A stretch of 57,830 bases of DNA from Bordetella parapertussis (lineage in GTDB: Bacteria > Pseudomonadota > Gammaproteobacteria > Burkholderiales > Burkholderiaceae_B): assembly GCA_945911685.1 (NCBI GenBank), contig CAMEAW010000006.1, forward strand, positions 1 to 57,830. The letters are read 5' to 3'. Below are positions 39,051-47,606 of this stretch, piece by piece (within the stretch, counting starts at the first letter, position 1; each line of letters begins with the position of its first letter). Made by a program: the position numbers and the translations under genes. Below the pieces are notes generated by a model, which was given only the letters and a program-made list of their open reading frames with translations, did no database searches and was not told where the DNA came from.

Positions 39051-41645
39051 CTATTGCAACGTGCGCTCAAAGATAAACTTGCCGTCGCGCCAATCAACCG
39101 GCACGACGTCTTTGGGCCCAAACTTACCCTGCAAGATCAGCTTGGCAATCGGATTTTCAAGATTCTGCTGAATCGCGCGTTTAAGCGGCCTGGCACCAAA
39201 TACGGGGTCAAAGCCGTCTCGCGCCAATTCGGCTAACGCCGCAGCAGACACCTCAAGCACCATGTCTTGTTGCGCAAGCCTTGCGGTTAAGCGCTGAATC
39301 TGAATGCCAGCAATCTTTTCGATATGCTGACTTTGCAAGGCGTGAAACACCACGACCTCGTCAATACGATTCAAAAATTCTGGGCGGAAGTGTTGTTTCA
39401 CCTCCTCCCACACCACCTCTTTGATCTCTTCATAAGGTTTACCGACCATCGCTTGTATGTGATGCGATCCCAAGTTTGACGTCATCACAATGACAGTGTT
39501 TCTAAAGTCAACGGTACGCCCTTGACCGTCGGTCAAACGACCATCATCCAAAACTTGCAGCAACACGTTGAACACATCAGGGTGCGCTTTTTCGACCTCA
39601 TCAAACAAAATCACGCTATAGGGCTTGCGTCGCACAGCCTCAGTGAGCGAGCCACCCTCTTCATAGCCGACATAGCCTGGCGGCGCACCGATCAGGCGAG
39701 CGACCGAGTGCTTCTCCATGAACTCACTCATATCCATACGAATCAAATGCTCATCAGAATCGAACAGAAAGTCAGCAAGCGCACGCGTGAGTTCGGTTTT
39801 GCCCACGCCGGTTGGCCCTAAAAACAAGAACGAACCATACGGACGCGCAGGATCTGACAACCCAGCGCGCGAGCGTCGAATCGCATCGGCCACTAGCCCC
39901 ACAGCCTCGTCTTGCCCCACCACGCGCTGATGCAGGCGATCTTCCATTTTGAGCAGTTTGTCACGCTCGCCAGTCATCATTTTTGACACAGGGATACCTG
40001 TAGCGCGCGACACCACTTCTGCGATCTCTTCGGCACCGACCTGAGTGCGCAACAGCCGAGGGCGCTCGGTCGTACCAGGCGTGGCACCTGCTAATTCAGC
40101 GGCTTTCAAGCGCGACTCAAGCTCAGGCAAACTGCCGTATTGGATTTCAGCCAACTTATCAAACTGACCTTTGCGTTGCAGCTCAGCCATCTCGGCGCGC
40201 GCACGTTCGATCTCTTCTTTAATCGACTGCGTGCCCTGCACTGCGGCTTTTTCACTTTTCCAGATCACGTCAAAATCGTTGTACTCGCGCTGCAGTTTTT
40301 CAAGCTCTTCTTCGATGATTTGAAATCGTCGGATTGAACCTTCGTCGGTTTCTTTTTTAACGGCTTCGCGCTCAATTTTTAATTGAATAATGCGACGATC
40401 CAAGCGATCCATGACTTCAGGCTTAGAGTCGATCTCCATGCGTATACGCGCGGCCGCCTCATCGATCAAGTCGATAGCCTTATCAGGTAAAAATCGATCG
40501 GTGATATAGCGATTAGACAATTCAGCCGCCGCGACAATGGCCGGGTCAGTAATGTCTACACCGTGATGAAGCTCATAGCGCTCTCGCAATCCACGCAAAA
40601 TTGCGATGGTTGATTCGACGTTTGGTTCGTCGACAATCACTTTTTGAAATCGGCGCTCAAGTGCAGCATCTTTTTCAATGTACTTGCGATATTCGTCAAG
40701 GGTGGTCGCGCCAATGCAATGCAAATCACCACGCGCCAGTGCAGGCTTAAGCATATTGCCGGCATCCATCGCGCCTTCGGCTTTACCCGCGCCCACCATG
40801 GTGTGTAACTCATCGATAAATACAATATTGTTGCCATCATCTTGCGACAACTCTTTGAGCACCGCTTTCAAGCGCTCTTCAAATTCGCCTCGAAATTTAG
40901 CACCCGCCAGCAAGCTGGCCATATCCAGTGACAACACTCGCTTACCGCGCAAAGATTCTGGCACCTCGTCGTTAACAATGCGTTGAGCCAAGCCCTCGAC
41001 GATTGCGGTTTTACCCACACCAGGTTCGCCAATCAACACGGGATTATTTTTGGTGCGACGCTGCAGGATTTGAATCGCACGTCGAATCTCGTCATCGCGC
41101 CCAATCACAGGATCGAGTTTGCCCTGACGCGCACGCTCAGTCAGATCCATTGTGTATTTGGAGAGCGCCTCGCGATTGGATTCGCCCTCTTGATCTTTGA
41201 CCGACTCGCCACCGCGCACGGCGTCAATCGCCGCCTCAAGCGGTTTACGTTGTAAGCCTGATTCTTTGAGCACGCGCCCGACATCGCCTTTGTCATCGGC
41301 CAAGGCTAACAAAAACAATTCGCTGGGGATGTAGGTGTCGCCGCGCTTGGCAGCCTCTTTGTCGGTACGGGCGAAGACGGACTGCAGGTCGCGACTCGCC
41401 TGAATGTTGTCATCGCCGCCCTTTACCTTGGGCAAGCCCTTCAAAACGACCTCTAGCGCCGTTTGCAGGCGATTGACGGCCACGCCCGCGCGTGACAATA
41501 AGCTCGACGCACCGCTCTCTGCGTCCGTCAAAAGGGCTGTGAGCACATGCACGGGCTCGATATAAGGATGCTCGCTGCGCGAAGCCATACTTTGCGCATC
41601 GGCAAGTGCCTGCTGAAACTTGGTGGTTAATTTATCGAATCGCAT
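39051..41645 (-). CDS. clpB: ATP-dependent disaggregase ClpB
   Basis: An 864-residue Hsp100 protein with the N-terminal Clp repeat domain ([20 protein letters not shown]). The first AAA module has [18 protein letters not shown] and [16 protein letters not shown] coiled-coil middle domain at roughly 400-520 distinguishes ClpB from ClpA/ClpC. The second AAA module has [18 protein letters not shown] and [15 protein letters not shown]. It rescues aggregated proteins together with DnaK. A sigma-32-like promoter lies upstream. Confidence 0.97.
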   Translation of the reverse strand: MRFDKLTTKFQQALADAQSMASRSEHPYIEPVHVLTALLTDAESGASSLLSRAGVAVNRLQTALEVVLKGLPKVKGGDDNIQASRDLQSVFARTDKEAAKRGDTYIPSELFLLALADDKGDVGRVLKESGLQRKPLEAAIDAVRGGESVKDQEGESNREALSKYTMDLTERARQGKLDPVIGRDDEIRRAIQILQRRTKNNPVLIGEPGVGKTAIVEGLAQRIVNDEVPESLRGKRVLSLDMASLLAGAKFRGEFEERLKAVLKELSQDDGNNIVFIDELHTMVGAGKAEGAMDAGNMLKPALARGDLHCIGATTLDEYRKYIEKDAALERRFQKVIVDEPNVESTIAILRGLRERYELHHGVDITDPAIVAAAELSNRYITDRFLPDKAIDLIDEAAARIRMEIDSKPEVMDRLDRRIIQLKIEREAVKKETDEGSIRRFQIIEEELEKLQREYNDFDVIWKSEKAAVQGTQSIKEEIERARAEMAELQRKGQFDKLAEIQYGSLPELESRLKAAELAGATPGTTERPRLLRTQVGAEEIAEVVSRATGIPVSKMMTGERDKLLKMEDRLHQRVVGQDEAVGLVADAIRRSRAGLSDPARPYGSFLFLGPTGVGKTELTRALADFLFDSDEHLIRMDMSEFMEKHSVARLIGAPPGYVGYEEGGSLTEAVRRKPYSVILFDEVEKAHPDVFNVLLQVLDDGRLTDGQGRTVDFRNTVIVMTSNLGSHHIQAMVGKPYEEIKEVVWEEVKQHFRPEFLNRIDEVVVFHALQSQHIEKIAGIQIQRLTARLAQQDMVLEVSAAALAELARDGFDPVFGARPLKRAIQQNLENPIAKLILQGKFGPKDVVPVDWRDGKFIFERTLQ

Positions 41646-41692
41646 GGTCTTTTCCTAAAACAAGGGCTTGTGGCCCGTTAGAGATGGCTTAT

Positions 41693-41719
41693 ACATGCGG
41701 CCAACTCGACACTTTTCAA
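41693..41719 (-). promoter_or_regulatory. Sigma-32-like heat-shock promoter of clpB
   Basis: On the minus strand TTGAAA (41714-41719), 13 bases, then CCGCATGT (41693-41700). The E. coli sigma-32 consensus is CTTGAAA, 11-16 bases, CCCCATNT, so this differs by one base in the -10. Predicted start of transcription near 41686, about 40 bases before the clpB ATG. It fits the known heat-shock control of clpB. Confidence 0.65.
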
Positions 41720-41774
41720 TAGCTGGGCAACAAATCCTGAGCGGGTAGTGTGCGCTGGCCACGGGCAAAGACCT

Positions 41775-41788
41775 GTGATTTAAATCAA
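41775..41788. promoter_or_regulatory. FNR box upstream of fnr
   Basis: GTGATTTAAATCAA matches the FNR consensus TTGATNNNNATCAA with one mismatch. It lies 123 bases before the fnr start codon in the fnr/clpB divergent region, so autoregulation is the simplest reading. A role at clpB (about 95 bases upstream of its predicted start) is possible but less likely. Confidence 0.6.
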
Positions 41789-41801
41789 TACTCAGCAATT
41801 T

Positions 41802-41832
41802 TTGACCTAACTAAGGTCAAGAAGAATACAAT
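41802..41832 (+). promoter_or_regulatory. Possible fnr promoter with an embedded inverted repeat
   Basis: TTGACC (41802-41807) and TACAAT (41827-41832) could be -35 and -10, with a rather long 19-base spacer. The -35 is half of a dyad: TTGACCT, AACTA, AGGTCAA (41802-41820). This arm spacing is not an FNR site, so a second regulator may bind here. Leader to the fnr ATG would be about 70 bases. Confidence 0.4.
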
Positions 41833-41910
41833 CAAAGGGTGAGGCTCAGAACTCTGTATCCAAGTGCAGCGTGATTTAATTTTTTAAATACCCTAGCGCG
41901 AGACGACACA

Positions 41911-42636
41911 ATGCTAAAAAGAATTGCGGTTGAAACGACTGCGACCCACTGCTCGACCTGCATGATGGGTCATGTATGTTTACCTGTTGGCATGCCCGCT
42001 CACGAGGTTGAACAACTCGACACACTTGTTAAAGAACGCATTCGTATTGAAAAAGGTCAGGCGCTTTATCGGCATGGCGAAACACTCAACGCCTTATTTG
42101 CCCTGCGTAGTGGTTCGTTAAAAACACTACTCGAAGAGGCAAACGGCACACAGCAAATTACTGGCTTTTTCTTGCCGGGCGAAATCATCGGCTTAGATGG
42201 CATGATCGAAGGCGAACACAGCTCGACAGCCATTGCCATGGAAGACTCTGAAGTGTGTGTCGTCCGTGTGCAAGATATTGACGAAATCAGTCGCTACGTG
42301 CCGTCGCTGCAACAGCAAGTGCGTCGCCTCATGAGCAAAGAAATCGCGCGCTCGCACCAGGTCTTGTTGGCTTTAGGATCGATGCGTTCTGAGCAACGGC
42401 TCGCTGCCTTTTTAAGTAATCTGTCACAACGTTTGGCAATTTTAGGATATTCACCCACCGATTTCGTGATGCGCATGAGTCGCGAAGAAATCGGTGATTA
42501 CCTTGGGCTGACGCTAGAGACGATCAGCAGATTGTTTTCACGCTTTGCCCGCGATGGCATCATCAGAATCAGCCAGCGCGAAGTCAAGATCATCGATATG
42601 CACGCGCTGAACGAGTTAGTTGGCAAGCCCTGCTGA
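41911..42636 (+). CDS. fnr: Oxygen-sensing CRP/FNR-family regulator Fnr
   Basis: A 241-residue regulator with the FNR cluster-binding cysteines C14, C17, C23 (spacing C-x2-C-x5-C) and C116, matching E. coli C20, C23, C29 and C122. The cyclic-nucleotide-fold domain is followed by a helix-turn-helix with EEIGDYLGLTLETISRLFSR; the E..SR recognition pattern binds TTGAT half-sites. Without oxygen the 4Fe-4S form dimerises and controls anaerobic or microaerobic genes. Boxes of its type lie before this gene and twice in the nearby cbb3 oxidase cluster. Confidence 0.95.
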   Translation: MLKRIAVETTATHCSTCMMGHVCLPVGMPAHEVEQLDTLVKERIRIEKGQALYRHGETLNALFALRSGSLKTLLEEANGTQQITGFFLPGEIIGLDGMIEGEHSSTAIAMEDSEVCVVRVQDIDEISRYVPSLQQQVRRLMSKEIARSHQVLLALGSMRSEQRLAAFLSNLSQRLAILGYSPTDFVMRMSREEIGDYLGLTLETISRLFSRFARDGIIRISQREVKIIDMHALNELVGKPC

Positions 42637-42643
42637 TCGCCAC

Positions 42644-43702
42644 TTACGCGGCAGGCTCGGCAAACAATTCAGTGCGTACAAAATCAAGGGCCGAACTCTT
42701 AGCACCCAGAACCTGTTGGCCCAAAATACCTGACCAGTAGCCCGCACCACCGCCCGCCCGAGCCCATTCGTTTAAGCGACGCGTATACAACTGCAGGTCA
42801 AACTCGTGCGTGACACCAATCGCACCATGCACCGCGTGAGCAACCGCCACAATACGCGCAACCGCCTGGCTGGTTTGGGCCTTCGCTAAGGAGACAAGAG
42901 CAGGTGTGGGTTGCCAAGTGGCACTGCGACAGGCCATTTCTGCAGCCATGCGCGCACCAAACACTTGTTCAGCGACTTCACTAATTTGTTGTTGCAAAGC
43001 CTGAAACCGACCAATCGGCTTACCAAATTGCTCGCGTTGATTCGCCCAACCCAAGGTCATTTCAAAAACATGGTCGGCGGCCCCGGCAATCAGCACGGCC
43101 AGCGACAACGCCAGCAGTTCGCGAAATTGAGGCTGTTTAAACTCGCCTAAGAGCGAAACCTTTGCAACGTCAGCAGGCCAACTTAAATCGGCATCTAGCG
43201 AACCAAAGCCTCCTGAGGGGGTACGTTGTGCCTGAGAGGTAGGCAAGAGCCAGACCTTGGTATCGCTTTGCGCCAATACCCAAGTTGCAGTTAAACCAAA
43301 ACTCACACTGGTCGCCTGAACGCCGGCGTTTTCTGCTGCGACTCGAAATGGTGCAAAGGTAATGGTGCCTTCGGGTAGACCTTGGGCTAACACTTTCGCT
43401 TGAGCACAAGTTGTTGCGTGCGCCTGTTGCAACCACGCGCGTGCTAACAGCGTTTGCGCGTAAGGCAAGGGTAACGCGTGTCGCCCCATTGAAAACAGCA
43501 TGGGCCATACCTCGGTCAGCGATAGGGCTGCGCCACTGGCGCTCTCGGGTAAGAGCGCGTCAGCGAACCCTACTGAACTCAACTCGGACCACAAACCGGC
43601 CGTATCAGCACCACCCTCTATTTGACGTATGACTGCAGGCGTGCAGACTTCGCCAAATAAACGCTCTGCTGAATCATAAAAATCGTTTTGCATAAAGGTC
43701 AC
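42644..43702 (-). CDS. Acyl-CoA dehydrogenase-family protein (short subunit type)
   Basis: A 352-residue protein whose C-terminal half is a clear acyl-CoA dehydrogenase domain (ANQREQFGKPIGRFQALQQQ and AVHGAIGVTHEFDLQLYTRR), while the N-terminal half is short and divergent. Such short partners often form a mixed tetramer with a full-length dehydrogenase, as in PimC/PimD or FadE28/FadE29. The GTG at 43702 overlaps the stop of the upstream dehydrogenase (GTGA); ATG 43693 is an alternative. Convergent with fnr, 7 bases apart. Confidence 0.82.
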   Translation of the reverse strand: MTFMQNDFYDSAERLFGEVCTPAVIRQIEGGADTAGLWSELSSVGFADALLPESASGAALSLTEVWPMLFSMGRHALPLPYAQTLLARAWLQQAHATTCAQAKVLAQGLPEGTITFAPFRVAAENAGVQATSVSFGLTATWVLAQSDTKVWLLPTSQAQRTPSGGFGSLDADLSWPADVAKVSLLGEFKQPQFRELLALSLAVLIAGAADHVFEMTLGWANQREQFGKPIGRFQALQQQISEVAEQVFGARMAAEMACRSATWQPTPALVSLAKAQTSQAVARIVAVAHAVHGAIGVTHEFDLQLYTRRLNEWARAGGGAGYWSGILGQQVLGAKSSALDFVRTELFAEPAA

Positions 43703-44850
43703 CGTAATCCTAAACCGCGCGCGATGATGCCACGCAAAATCTCTCGCGTGCCGCCTCGCAGTGAGAAGGTCGCGCCCATTTGTTCAAGGTAGCCAAGCGT
43801 CTGCAACAGATCTGGCGACGCAATAAATTCTGGGTGCGTGCCTAACCAAGCTGCAATGTTGCTAATTAATCTTTGCTCAAAGTCTGTGCCAAAATCTTTG
43901 ACGACTGAAGCGTCAATCGCAGGGCTTTCGCCATCGACCAACTTTTGCGTGACCGCCAGCGACAACGCCCGTAAGGTTGCCATCTCAGCGACCATTGCCC
44001 CGACTAAGCCGCTGGTCTCGGCGTCGTGGATGGCTTGAGCGCGCAAGGCTTCAATCCAGCAATCCAACAGCGCAATGCTTGAATAAATGCGCTCAGGGCC
44101 GCTGCGCTCAAAGGCGAGTTCAGCATTAACCTGATCCCAGCCTTGACCTTCGGTGCCGACTAAGGCATCTGCGCCAAGCTTAACGTTATCAAAAAATACT
44201 TCTGAGAAATGGGCATCGCCCGCCATATCAGTGATCGGGCGTACGGTGACCCCAGGCAAGCTCAAATCAATGATGACCTGAGAGAGCCCTTTCTGGCGAT
44301 CGGTAGTTTCGCCCGAGGTGCGAACCAAGGCGATCATGTAATGACAGCCGTGCGCGTTGGTTGTCCAGATTTTGCTACCGTTGAGCACCAAGCCAGAATC
44401 CGTGTGTTGAGCACGGCTTCGAATACTGGCTAAATCCGAGCCCGAACTCGGCTCACTCATCCCGATACAGAAAAACGCTTCGCCGCGACAGATACGCGGA
44501 ATATAAAACTGGCGCTGTGCCTCAGTGCCGTAGCGCAAGAGCAAGGGGCCGCTTTGGCGGTCGGCGATCCAATGTGACGCGACGGGCGCACCCGAGGCGA
44601 GTAACTCTTCAGACAAGACAAATCTTGAAAAGAAACCCTTGCCCGAACCACCGTATTCTTTAGGAATCGTGAGCCCAAGCCAACCCTGCTTAGCGAGCTT
44701 TTGGCTGAACTCGTCACTGGTACCCATCCACGAACGCGCTTTGGCATGCGAAGGCATGCCGACAAGCGCTTCATTTAAAAATTGTCTGATTTCACTTCGA
44801 AAGGCAGCCTCTTGGGCAGGAACCTGATTGAACTCAAGTGCGGTCAGCAT
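43699..44850 (-). CDS. Acyl-CoA dehydrogenase
   Basis: A 383-residue full-length acyl-CoA dehydrogenase: LGLTIPKEYGGSGKGFFSRF, FAD-contacting FCIGMSEPSSGSDLASIRSR, KIWTTNAHGCHYM and the C-terminal LRGGTREILRGIIARGLGLR. It is coupled to the short dehydrogenase downstream and divergent from the MaoC-fold gene, which suggests a small acyl-CoA degradation unit of unknown substrate (branched, dicarboxylic or ring-derived acids are typical for such pairs). ATG 44850 is preferred over an upstream TTG at 44859. Confidence 0.88.
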   Translation of the reverse strand: MLTALEFNQVPAQEAAFRSEIRQFLNEALVGMPSHAKARSWMGTSDEFSQKLAKQGWLGLTIPKEYGGSGKGFFSRFVLSEELLASGAPVASHWIADRQSGPLLLRYGTEAQRQFYIPRICRGEAFFCIGMSEPSSGSDLASIRSRAQHTDSGLVLNGSKIWTTNAHGCHYMIALVRTSGETTDRQKGLSQVIIDLSLPGVTVRPITDMAGDAHFSEVFFDNVKLGADALVGTEGQGWDQVNAELAFERSGPERIYSSIALLDCWIEALRAQAIHDAETSGLVGAMVAEMATLRALSLAVTQKLVDGESPAIDASVVKDFGTDFEQRLISNIAAWLGTHPEFIASPDLLQTLGYLEQMGATFSLRGGTREILRGIIARGLGLR

Positions 44851-45016
44851 AATAAGCAATAATCCTGAAAATCAAGGGGATAGGGACAACTCAACACGAC
44901 GGCGGCATGCCCTATACTTCAACTCGAATATACCGCAGCTAGAACAAAAAATAACTACGTGCCCCTATTGTATTTGTTTGTTCGTTTGGGGGCGCATAAC
45001 ACCCACAGGAGAGGTC

Positions 45017-45478
45017 ATGAGCGACGCTCAATTGCTAGGCGCTGGTTATACGTGGCAAGAATTATCAGTTGGGCAACGCTTTCGTACGTTTCGTCGCACC
45101 ATTACTGAAACCGATATCATCAATTTTATTAGCGTCACGGGCATGCTCGAGACCATCTTTATTGACCGAACGTTTTCGCACGGCGCCATGACCGGGCGCC
45201 CAGCACCCGGCGGACTGACGTACGGCTTGATCGAAGGATTGCTGATGCAAGGCATGGTGCAAGGCACGGGCTTGGCCTTGCTTGAGGTTCACAAAAAAAT
45301 GCTGCATCCAGTTGTGGCAGGTGACACCGTATGGGCTGAGGTTGAAGTCACGGCGATTAAACCAACCTCTAAGCACAACCGCGCCGTAGTGACCTCGCGC
45401 ATCGATGTCAAAAACCAAGATGGCGTTGATGTGATGACCTATACCGCCACGCGCATGTTAGCGGGCGAACGATACTAA
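45017..45478 (+). CDS. MaoC-like hot-dog-fold protein lacking the hydratase catalytic pair
   Basis: A 153-residue protein behind an excellent ribosome-binding site (AGGAGAGG, then ATG at 45017). The MaoC pattern is visible: ITETDIINFISVTG and, later, PAPGGLTYGLIEGLL. In active R-hydratases the segment after TG reads D..NPIH.D; here it is MLETIFID, so the catalytic Asp and His are replaced by Met and Phe. It may be a thioesterase or acyl-binding partner for the divergent dehydrogenase pair rather than a hydratase. Its stop codon overlaps the stop of the converging small membrane protein. Confidence 0.78.
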   Translation: MSDAQLLGAGYTWQELSVGQRFRTFRRTITETDIINFISVTGMLETIFIDRTFSHGAMTGRPAPGGLTYGLIEGLLMQGMVQGTGLALLEVHKKMLHPVVAGDTVWAEVEVTAIKPTSKHNRAVVTSRIDVKNQDGVDVMTYTATRMLAGERY

Positions 45479-45720
45479 AATCCAATATCCTCCTGCGTGT
45501 CTTGCGCGGTGGGCAACATATACAGCGTCAACACGCTAGAGAGCGAAGCGATCAGCCAAAAAAAGAAGAAGCCGGCTGCGTAAAGTACGTCGCGCTCGGG
45601 CCGAAAGTAACCAAAGATCGCCACATCTAGTGGGTCGATTAACGCAAACACGACCGCGCTTGCTACCCCTGCCATCAAAAATGATGGCCATAAGATCAAC
45701 ATCAACGATCGCCGTTTCAT
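45475..45720 (-). CDS. Small conserved membrane protein of the cbb3 cluster
   Basis: An 81-residue protein, start MKRRSLMLILWPSFLMAGVA, with two membrane helices (ILWPSFLMAGVASAVVFALI and LYAAGFFFFWLIASLSSVLT) joined by a short loop. It is the last gene of the cco cluster, 13 bases after the ccoH-like gene. Function is unknown; the position suggests a role tied to the oxidase, or simply shared expression. ATG 45720 is preferred to a longer frame with a polar N-terminal extension that overlaps ccoH. Confidence 0.7.
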   Translation of the reverse strand: MKRRSLMLILWPSFLMAGVASAVVFALIDPLDVAIFGYFRPERDVLYAAGFFFFWLIASLSSVLTLYMLPTAQDTQEDIGF

Positions 45721-45733
45721 GTGGAGCCTTGTC

Positions 45734-46024
45734 TTATCGAGTTTGTGACAAAGGCGTCTGTGGCGTGACTTTTTCGACGACCAAGCCACGCTTCACACCG
45801 TCATCAAAAATCGCCTGATCTGAAAAGCCCTGAAACGCCAGCACAATCGTAATGGCGCAACCCACAATCGCCACCGCAGGGCCCGCCATTAACAGCCAGG
45901 GCCAACGTTGACGCCACCAAGGTGGCGCAGTTTCCAGATTATTTTTTTCTTGTGCGTTCATTTTTTTGTGTGATGCGTTGACACTTGTTTGTGATGCATC
46001 GATGGCTTTTTGTAGGGCGTTCAT
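45734..46024 (-). CDS. ccoH: Short FixH/CcoH-like cbb3 assembly protein
   Basis: A 96-residue protein. The FixH start pattern, APPWWRQRWPWLLMAGPAVA followed by a membrane helix and the DDGVKRGLVVE segment, is present. Rhizobial FixH is about 165 residues; here the protein stops soon after the helix, so most of the periplasmic part is missing. The N-terminal 30 residues are polar and lysine-rich. It lies 37 bases after ccoG, in the usual GHIS order except that ccoI and ccoS are at the other end of this cluster. Confidence 0.68.
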   Translation of the reverse strand: MNALQKAIDASQTSVNASHKKMNAQEKNNLETAPPWWRQRWPWLLMAGPAVAIVGCAITIVLAFQGFSDQAIFDDGVKRGLVVEKVTPQTPLSQTR

Positions 46025-46061
46025 CTTTTGTCATCCTGTTAGCTGCGTTAAGCAAAACGTT

Positions 46062-47597
46062 TTACTGAGGCATGATAAAACTTGAAGCCTCTCGCACTGT
46101 CAGTGAAAAATGCCCATCGGGCGCACTTGAGGTAGTAACAAAGTGAATCGGATACGTACCCGGTTTAGCCGCGCCATGCGGAGCCCGTAGCACAACCGCC
46201 AACACCCGATTCGAGGCAGCTGCAATCTCAATCTGAGGTACCGCAGAGACTTGAGCGTCGACGCCATTCGTGTCAGGCTTGACCCGACGTATAGTCACAG
46301 AAGGGTCGGCAAACTGAACACTTAAACCGGGTAAACCTTCGGCCCGCACTGACAAGACTAGACTGTGCTCTGAGGCATTCATCATCTGTAATCGGTAAAC
46401 GTTTTCGATCATTCCACCTGCCACTTCACGCCCTAGCATCCCTCGATCGCGAATCACATCAACGCGTAAAGTCGTGCGGGTTGCTAAGGCCGTAATAAAA
46501 ACTGCTACCAGTACGAGCATCAAGGCACTGTAAATCAACACCCGTGGCCTTAACAAATGCCTACGAATTTGTTGTACCGATAATTTTTCTAACATACCGC
46601 GCTCTGAGGTGTAGCGAATCAACCCTTCGGGATAGGCGATTTTCTTCATCACTTGATTGCAAGCATCCACACACGCACCACAACCAATACACATATACTG
46701 CAACCCCTGTCGAATGTCGATCCCTGTCGGGCACACTTGCACACAAATGCTGCAGTCGACACAATCGCCCAAGCCTTGCGCGTAATGATCGACCTTACGT
46801 GAACGCGCGCCACGGGGCTCGCCGCGAGCGCCATCGTAGGTCACGACTAGAGTATCAGGGTCAACCATCACGCTCTGAAACCGTGCGTACGGACACATGT
46901 ACTTGCACACTTGTTCGCGTAAAAAGCCAGCATTGCCCCAGGTTGCAAAGCTATAAAACAAAAACCAAAACCACTGCCAAGGCCCGAAGGTGAAGCTGAC
47001 CAGAGCCTGACCAAGCTCTCGGATCGGTGCAAAATATCCGATGAACGTAAATCCGGTCAGCCCTGCGACGCTGAGCCATAGCACGTGTTTGCTGGCCTTG
47101 ATACGCAGTTTGTTAAACGACCAAGGTGCCTCGTCTAAACGAATGCGTGCTACCCGATCGCCCTCGGTGTGCCGTTCGATCCACATGAAGATCTCGGTGT
47201 ACACGGTTTGTGGACAGGCATAGCCACAAAAAAGACGCCCTGCGATTGCCGTAAATAAAAATAATCCGAACGCTGAAATCAGCAGTAAGAGCGTCAGATA
47301 GATCACATCTTGCGGCCATAACACCATGCCAAAGATATAAAACTTACGTGCACCGAGATCAAACAACACTGCCTGGCGGTCGTTCCAGGTTAGCCAAGGC
47401 GCCGCATAAAAAATCAACTGCGTGAGACCCACAAAGATCAGACGCCATCTAGCAAACACCCCTGTCACAGAGCGCATGTAGATTTTTTGTCTGACATCTT
47501 GAATTGCCTGCTCGACGGCAGGCACGCGATCAATCGCTGGCTGAGCGCCGAGCGGGCGCCAGGGCGGAGCAGGCGACGCAGGTGAATCAGGCGACAT
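46062..47597 (-). CDS. ccoG: CcoG/FixG-family cbb3 oxidase accessory protein (polyferredoxin)
   Basis: A 511-residue membrane protein with helices in the first 250 residues. Cysteine motifs are FCGYACPQTVYTEIFMW, CKYMCPYARFQ and two 4Fe-4S sites (GDCVDCSICVQVCPTGIDI and CIGCGACVDACNQVM). A C-terminal IgG-like domain follows. CcoG is proposed to reduce copper for cbb3 oxidase assembly. It lies directly downstream of ccoP. Confidence 0.95.
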   Translation of the reverse strand: MSPDSPASPAPPWRPLGAQPAIDRVPAVEQAIQDVRQKIYMRSVTGVFARWRLIFVGLTQLIFYAAPWLTWNDRQAVLFDLGARKFYIFGMVLWPQDVIYLTLLLLISAFGLFLFTAIAGRLFCGYACPQTVYTEIFMWIERHTEGDRVARIRLDEAPWSFNKLRIKASKHVLWLSVAGLTGFTFIGYFAPIRELGQALVSFTFGPWQWFWFLFYSFATWGNAGFLREQVCKYMCPYARFQSVMVDPDTLVVTYDGARGEPRGARSRKVDHYAQGLGDCVDCSICVQVCPTGIDIRQGLQYMCIGCGACVDACNQVMKKIAYPEGLIRYTSERGMLEKLSVQQIRRHLLRPRVLIYSALMLVLVAVFITALATRTTLRVDVIRDRGMLGREVAGGMIENVYRLQMMNASEHSLVLSVRAEGLPGLSVQFADPSVTIRRVKPDTNGVDAQVSAVPQIEIAAASNRVLAVVLRAPHGAAKPGTYPIHFVTTSSAPDGHFSLTVREASSFIMPQ

Positions 47598-47606
47598 TCA
47601 ATACGC

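Noticed and set aside
46544..46993. Open frame of about 150 codons opposite ccoG
   Set aside because: It is an antisense shadow; its cysteine/histidine-rich look comes from the ferredoxin codons of ccoG.
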